A stretch of DNA of 64,000 nt from positions 32,579,346 to 32,643,345 of the forward strand of contig CM046350.1 in assembly GCA_025403435.1 (NCBI GenBank), given 5' to 3'. The notes under the pieces are model-generated. The model worked only from the letters and a program-made list of their open reading frames with translations, did no database searches and had not been told where the DNA came from. Below, piece by piece: positions 58,130 through 64,000 of the stretch (positions within the stretch are counted from its first letter, which is position 1; the number at the start of each line of letters is the position of its first letter). The DNA comes from Artocarpus heterophyllus. Taxonomy: Eukaryota > Streptophyta > Magnoliopsida > Rosales > Moraceae. The position numbers and the translations under genes are program-made.

Positions 58130-60666
58130 TGTAATGCCCAATTAACTTGCAATTAGCCATTAATAAGCATCTTCATATCTATGCATTTACGGACACACAT
58201 TATTGAATTTCAAGCATATAGAAAACATATCTTACGAGCATGAGTACTCATTATTTATAGGATCAAATCATGCATAAACATGCTTATATTAAATAAAAAT
58301 GATATTGAATTATTAATATAGGATCTAACATGTTTTTAAAAAGTTCTAATTGCAGTGAAAAGCTTGGTTTCTCAGTGAGAAAGATTGGTGTGCTGGACTA
58401 ATTACGAATTGATCAGAAAGTGTTTTTCCATTTTAAGTACATTCTAAACTAATTGTTTTGCCCATTTATATATTTGAAATAGACAAATTTGATTGGAATT
58501 GAAGGTATGCAAAATGGTGCAGTTTGATTGATTTGTTGATTAAGTTATAGCAAATTGAATTACTCTTGCTTGTACTAGATTTAAGTGGCTAGCTATTAGC
58601 TAAATTCTCTTACTCAACACTCTTTCCACATGTCAAACCTAAGCAAAAGATGGAAAAAGCCGCCAAGCAAGCTTCTCCCTTCTCTTACCTGATTTAGACT
58701 AATTCAAATGGGCTAGAATGTTCATTTTTGCATCTTTCTTTTGTAAGCAAGTCTAAAAATGTCCAGAACTCTTCCCACTTCTTTCTCTCCATTTTCCATG
58801 TCCTAAAGCTCATAAAAACTTAAACAAGACCATAGAAATTTGGGTTACACAAACCAACCCTAAGTTCTCACTAGTTTGAGCTTGAAAATCAAGTGTTTTG
58901 ACCTCCACTAGAGCCCTAACATCAAGCTCTAAAAGGTAGCCTCTATATTTATGTCTCTTATGATGAAATGAAGTTATTTTCTATTATACATAGTTTTAGA
59001 TGCGGAGAAAGTAAACTAGGATAAATTTGAACTCAAACTAAGCTAGTTAAATTAGTTTCTTTGCAAAATTGATAATCATGTGGAATCTGATTATTTCCTT
59101 TATTTTTATTGATTCAAAGTATTTATTAAGTGATTTTGAATGCTTGTAAATAGGTAAGAATTAGTTAGAATGTTATTTCAAAACTTATGGAAAGAAAATA
59201 CAAAACTAGGTTAATTGGAAAATCAAGTTTGCGTCATGCTTGATTCTTGTGTATTGGGCTATTTTTATAAGACTATATACGTCCCTTAATGATATTTAAA
59301 GATTGGAAATGTTAATGATTCATTAGAAACTTGATTTGTCTAAAAAGTTGTAAAATTATTATGTGTTTAATAATTTGTAATTTGCAGCCAAGAATGTATG
59401 GATATGCATGTTTGTTGAAATGATGGAACACTTAATCTCTATGTTTACTATATTTATAATAGTATAGCATGTTCCTTGGACATAAGTGTGCATTTTGACA
59501 TTGTTATGCTCAACCCATTTTATGTTTGATTTAATATAAAACTCTTAAAATATGAAATTATAACCTAGATCAATGAGTTTGGTTTATAAGAAATTAAATG
59601 GTATATGATTTTATAATGCTAGGCCTTTAGCACACTTATCTTATAAGAGGACTGATCTTATCACTCAACGCAAATTGGACTCAAGGAAAGTAGAAACTAC
59701 TATTTACTACATCACAAGAACTATGTCATGTTATGTTTTAAGATGCATTGATTGGATTGTTGTTATTTGGGAATGATATAAATTGTTGAAAAGCATTTAT
59801 GATTCATGACAATTACATTAGAACATGTGATGTGATTTGAAAAGGAAATGAGGTTTTTAACTAAAATGGAGGTTTGGTGCTTAATTGGTGATCAGGTAGG
59901 CATGGGACTTGGTGGGACCCGTGGACCCAACAATAGGTGATGAATACTTTGAGGTTGAAACACCAAGATAGGAAAAGCCACAAAGACTGAGACTGAATAC
60001 GGCAAATACCTGAGGTCTAAAGATCAAGATGGAAACCCCATATTATTATTGTTACATTGGCCAAAATGATGAAAAGGTTTTGAAAACCATGGCCTATCAT
60101 TACCAATTAAGTATCACACTCCAAGGTACCTAAAAGAAGAAAGAATTGTTGAAAGAAAATTGATAAAGGAAAATGTTCATGTTCCGACAAAAAAATGTTG
60201 CATTCTTATTCAATGTTCATGTTCATGCATTAGTTTCTACTTCCTGAGCTTTTAGCTCATCATAGTTCTTATGATGTAGGTGAGAGTGTACAGGGTTAGG
60301 GGTTGACTGAGTGTCTTAAGCTACTAGACAGAGATTTGTTCATATGCCATGTTTTGGATTTGCTTTTGAAACATATCTTGGAACTCTGTTTTGTAAAACT
60401 TAGTAGCTCTGTTATGGTTTTGTGAATTGACATATATTACTAAATTTGGATGTGATAGTATAGTTTTGTTCATATTACAAAGTTTGAATAATGTATATAT
60501 TGTAAATAAGAAAATGAATGAAACAACAGTTTCAATACTCTTTTATACTGAAATAAATATTTTAATTAAACTATAACACTTATAATGTAAAATGAAAGGT
60601 TAATACTTTTTATCCTAACTAAATAAGCTTTACATGAGCTTATTAGTTAGCTTGAGGGGTATTACG
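58130..60666 (+). repeat. Right LTR of the gypsy chromovirus
   Basis: It starts TGTAATGCCC and ends GGGGTATTACG, 2537 bp. From about 59014 on it aligns to the split left LTR, with GCTAGTTAAATTAGTTTC, AAGCATTTATGATTCATGAC and other landmarks, differing by many substitutions. It therefore gives the uninterrupted version of both nested insertion sites. Confidence 0.88.
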
Positions 60667-63600
60667 TCTTCAGTCATAACTCTAGAGTTGTGTGTGCGCT
60701 CCAAACCATAAACTTCTTGCCACTAACCATAACACACTTAGCATAAAAAAATCCACCAAGTTTAAGCCTTAACTCCATTACCTCATGGGTGTTAGAAATA
60801 TGTTTAATGCGAAAGGTTTTCATTCATGGAGTTGGAAATGAAACAGCTAATGCTCAAGTGAGAAAGCAATTTCTAGGACAAGCTAATAAACAAACATTGA
60901 TCAAATAATAGATGAATCAACTACTTGGAACATTCCACTATTCTTACCACAAACTGCTATTAGGATTTCATTAAGGTATAAAAAAAACAAATAAAAAACT
61001 TAAAATACAAATAAATGTAAACAAATGTAAACATTTTTTTTATTTTTACATTTTTTTGGCAAGAGACAACATGCAATTAATGAAGTAGATGTAGAAAGGC
61101 ATCCTTTTGATAGCTGCTATGTAGTACCTGATATGATTACACCACATCTACATAAAATTTACGAAGTGTTGCTCTTGCACTTTTTTTTTATCATTATTTT
61201 TATTTTTTTAATGTACAACACAAGACTTAAACTACAAATGATCATTGAAGCAGTCTGACCATCATGCGCAGCCATACGTGTTCATAATATGTCGCCTCCT
61301 TAGGAAGATCATGTGCTCGAGACAGACAGGTACCTATAATTAGGCAACAACTCATCTCCAAAGGTTGACACATGGCCTCATCTTAGCCCTCAACTAAAGG
61401 ACTAATCCTCCTCTGGGATTATGACACTTGTCACCAACCACCTGACACCACCTAATGGGACACCTGGGTCATAGGTAAAACCCACCTAACATCGAAACCA
61501 AGTAATGGCCGATAATCAGAGAGCATTTACTCCATTTAAAAGGTAATGTGGACTTTCTTATCTAACCCTAATTTCAATCTTGGTCGAATAGGAACTTGAC
61601 TTAAGCATTAGAGAGCCTTTAATCTGCACAACACTGGTGTTACCCCTTGACCTCCAAGGCATCCCCTCTTCTTATTGCAGGTACATCTCGGGAGGTTGAT
61701 ATGAGCAAGGAAGGTAGACCGACCATCGTGCACAGTCACACTTGGAGTTGATCACTAGCCAGCCAGGTAGTGCATCAATAGACCTAGTTTTAATTCACAT
61801 TTGAAGAGCATTTTGGGCATGGTGAAGCTTGTAAATCTTTGGATTTTTTTTTTTTACAATACACTAATAGGATTTAATTATTCGATGAATTGACCTACAA
61901 AGCCGTTTGAGGGTAGCTCAAATGGTCGGGTGTGTGATTAAATGTTCAAACCTTCATAGGAGTTTATTGATTAAAAAAAAAGATGAAAAAAGAAAAAAGT
62001 GACATGTAAATGTAGAATCTACTTAAAAGGTTAGAATTCTTTTTCCTTTTTATCAGCCTTGCATGCACGTTTATTCTTGAGGCGTCTTGCATGCACTTGC
62101 ACTATACCGAGATGTAAATCACCCTCTTAGTAGCATTAACGATTTGTTAAGAGTTTTTTTTAAAATAATAAGGCAAAAGAGAATTCGACATGACTTCAGA
62201 TTAAAAAATTAGGAGAAGAATACATATCTATACATCTATCATATGATTATTTAAAAAAATGAAATATGGAATTTTTTGACATCGAGAATATTGATAAGTG
62301 AAAAAAGGCCCAAGTCCATGGTATTAAGATTAGAGAAAATTACATGTTATGCAACACTTTTAAAAGTTGTTTTTATTTATACCACATTTAGAAAAGTTTA
62401 TGTCACACTATCATTTATATTACATGTTAAGTTGTGCCACAAATGAACATCTGTGGCGTATATAAAAAATAACTCTTAAAAGATGACATTTAAGAAAATT
62501 TCACTTTAAGTTTGGACCTAATAACACCATAAGAATTGCAAAGCTAGATGAAATGCGGGTTACATGATAACAAACATTGCCACTCAGTGTTTAAAAAGTG
62601 ACAAATGTTTGTCTACTGACGGCCAATAACAAAAGCACTATGCTTATCTAAATATCCTGTAGCTGAAATTTTAGGTGATTGATTATTAGTTGTGATAATT
62701 TTATAAACTCCATTGGAAAGATAATTGACCTACACTCTTTCACCCTGATCGATGACATTTTTTCATAAGAAACTAAGAATATCATTAAGAACCAAAAAAC
62801 CAATATTACCTGTAAAACTAAAAGTGTCTAAGATGGCAATACATTCATCGGAGATGCTCTACATTTTGTATCACTTCCAATCATACGATAATAGTACATC
62901 AGGGCTGTACTTCTATCTTGAATTACCCAGAAACTCCAAACTTCCCTTGAAGAGAATTTATTGTCAATCAAGAAATAGAAATTCATTTGTAGGAAAAAAA
63001 TTCAACCAATCCAATACCCATACACATCTATATTCCCTCACACAACCTCATTTCCTCCAAAGATATTAATAATTCCATGATCTCTCCATTTTTCTTTTTC
63101 CTGAGGCTCCCTAAAAAATGTAAATTCCAATACTCTATTTTTAGATTCAAACCAAGTGCTTCTAGACCTAATATTCAACTCCATTCCACTCCCATCAACC
63201 ATCCATCGAACTCGATGCATTAGGATTACTAATTTCTTTAAAAATCCATTTACTTCATCCATAATTTTGCCTTCTATTTCAATAATTCTTCCATATGATA
63301 TTTCTAATTTGGAAATCTAATGCTTCATAATCATCTCACTTCAAGCCTTTTTATTTTAGCCTTTCCTCTCCTTTAATTTATTTAACCTCTTTGTAATTCC
63401 TTTTTATCAATTTTATTATTCCTTTTGACAGTCCTAGGACATAGACTATAGGTTTGATACGTTGATCATTGATCTATGACCAGCACAACCTGTAAATAAA
63501 TTTTCATGATGTTAAAAATTGACTGACTCTAATCTTTTTGTTATCATAAGGGTATCCTTGAATTCTTTCTTGTTATACGGGTGCCTAGTGAGGTTTTCTC

Positions 63601-64000
63601 TAAACAAAGAATGCGTTTTCCTTACATGATCACCAAGAACATGAGTTGACATAGCAAACAAATACTCACAACCAAACAGACACTTGTCATACAGCAAGAC
63701 TGTGATGTAAGTGCTTTGTGCACTAGAAAGTGTTGTATGCACTTATATAAATACTATATTAATTAGAAGTGCTTTGTGCACTGATATCATTAAGTGGCCC
63801 GTAATTGTTGCTTTGGCCGGATACATTTTTTGGCTGGATATTTTGTGATGGACATAGTATATACAGAGAATTGGTTTTGAGGTCTCTTAGCTCATCTATC
63901 TCATATTAAGTTTTATACACCATCATTTTTTGATTGAGAAAGTTAAGAAGCTCTCAAACTTGGTGAAACAAAAAGGAAAGTAGCAATCATTGCAATTGAT
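60667..64000. other. Right flank, no recognisable gene
   Basis: AT-rich DNA. Between about 61550 and 61790, phrases such as GGAACTTGACTTAAGCATTAGAGAGCC and CCCTTGACCTCCAAGGCATC recall Tat-type gypsy LTR termini, but ends cannot be fixed. Minus-strand open stretches at 63262-63038 and 63742-63512 show no family motif. AGTGCTTTGTGCACT occurs at about 63708 and 63768. Confidence 0.4.
61906..61985 (+). repeat. Possible tRNA-derived SINE fragment
   Basis: GAGGGTAGCTCAAATGGTCGG looks like an A-box and, after about 30 bases, TGTTCAAACCTTC looks like a degenerate B-box; an A-run follows at about 61975. Spacing fits a Pol III internal promoter of a plant SINE head. No cloverleaf or target duplication was established. 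Confidence 0.4.

Larger units (their letters stand above)
34118..60666 (+). mobile_element. Ty3/gypsy chromovirus, host of nested insertions
   Basis: The left LTR is truncated and split (34118-34268, 36299-36622, 44954-46113) by a solo copia LTR and by the young LOG-bearing element. Its PBS (46119-46130) is followed by gag-pol (46310-50432), a nested copia element (50433-58035), the last pol codons (58036-58129) and the complete right LTR (58130-60666). Left and right LTRs align from about 34118 = 59014 onward, which proves that the nested pieces are insertions. The beginning of the left LTR has been lost at a junction with copia leader sequence. Confidence 0.88.

Noticed and set aside
63512..63742. 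76-residue minus-strand ORF near the right edge
   Set aside because: It has a faint look of retroelement pol, but no diagnostic residues; too weak to call.
1..64000. CRISPR arrays, operons, rRNA or classical tRNA genes
   Set aside because: None seen. The window is plant nuclear DNA; repeats present are LTRs, TIRs and local duplications.

Overview
This is a stretch of nuclear DNA from a flowering plant, most likely a eudicot; I cannot name the species. It is AT-rich, its genes have many introns, and about two thirds of it is nested LTR retrotransposons. The only complete host gene is UAP, on the minus strand. All positions and translations were read by eye, and no database search was run.

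Left part (1-23,900). A decayed minus-strand gag fragment of a Ty3/gypsy element lies near 1.6-2.1 kb. A plus-strand pseudogene of the urease accessory protein UreD runs from 4,082 to 7,576, with exon-like blocks in the right order but with frameshifts and a premature stop. Converging on it is a 15-exon gene for UDP-N-acetylglucosamine diphosphorylase (8,463-21,013, minus). Its exons join into 488 in-frame codons. Its introns hold an internally deleted Ty1/copia element with a 5-bp target-site duplication (TSD), a non-autonomous hAT-type element with an 8-bp TSD, and a small tandem duplication.

Right part (23,900-60,700). This is a nest of retrotransposons. A Ty3/gypsy chromovirus (34,118-60,666, with a truncated left LTR) was hit by several later insertions. 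These are a solo copia LTR (34,269-36,293), a copia element in reverse orientation (50,433-58,035), and a very young LTR element (36,628-44,948). Left of it lie broken and inverted LTRs of the same copia family and a plus-strand copia element (26,678 to about 34,117). That copia element is itself split by a 2.1-kb solo LTR of another family.

Main discovery candidate. The young element at 36,628-44,948 has a TATGC TSD, a primer-binding site, a polypurine tract, and LTRs that differ in length only by one AT unit. It has no gag or pol. Instead it carries two intact intronless ORFs. One encodes a 173-residue basic, C4 zinc-finger protein that resembles the cysteine-rich nucleic-acid-binding proteins of carlaviruses. 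The other encodes a 216-residue LONELY GUY (LOG) cytokinin-activating enzyme homologue that keeps the PGG-GT-EE motif but has changed the conserved Arg-Lys site and part of the nucleotide-binding loop. A mobile element carrying a virus-like regulatory protein next to a hormone-enzyme homologue is the observation here most worth testing.

The right flank (60,700-64,000) has no recognisable gene, only traces of old repeats and a possible tRNA-derived SINE.
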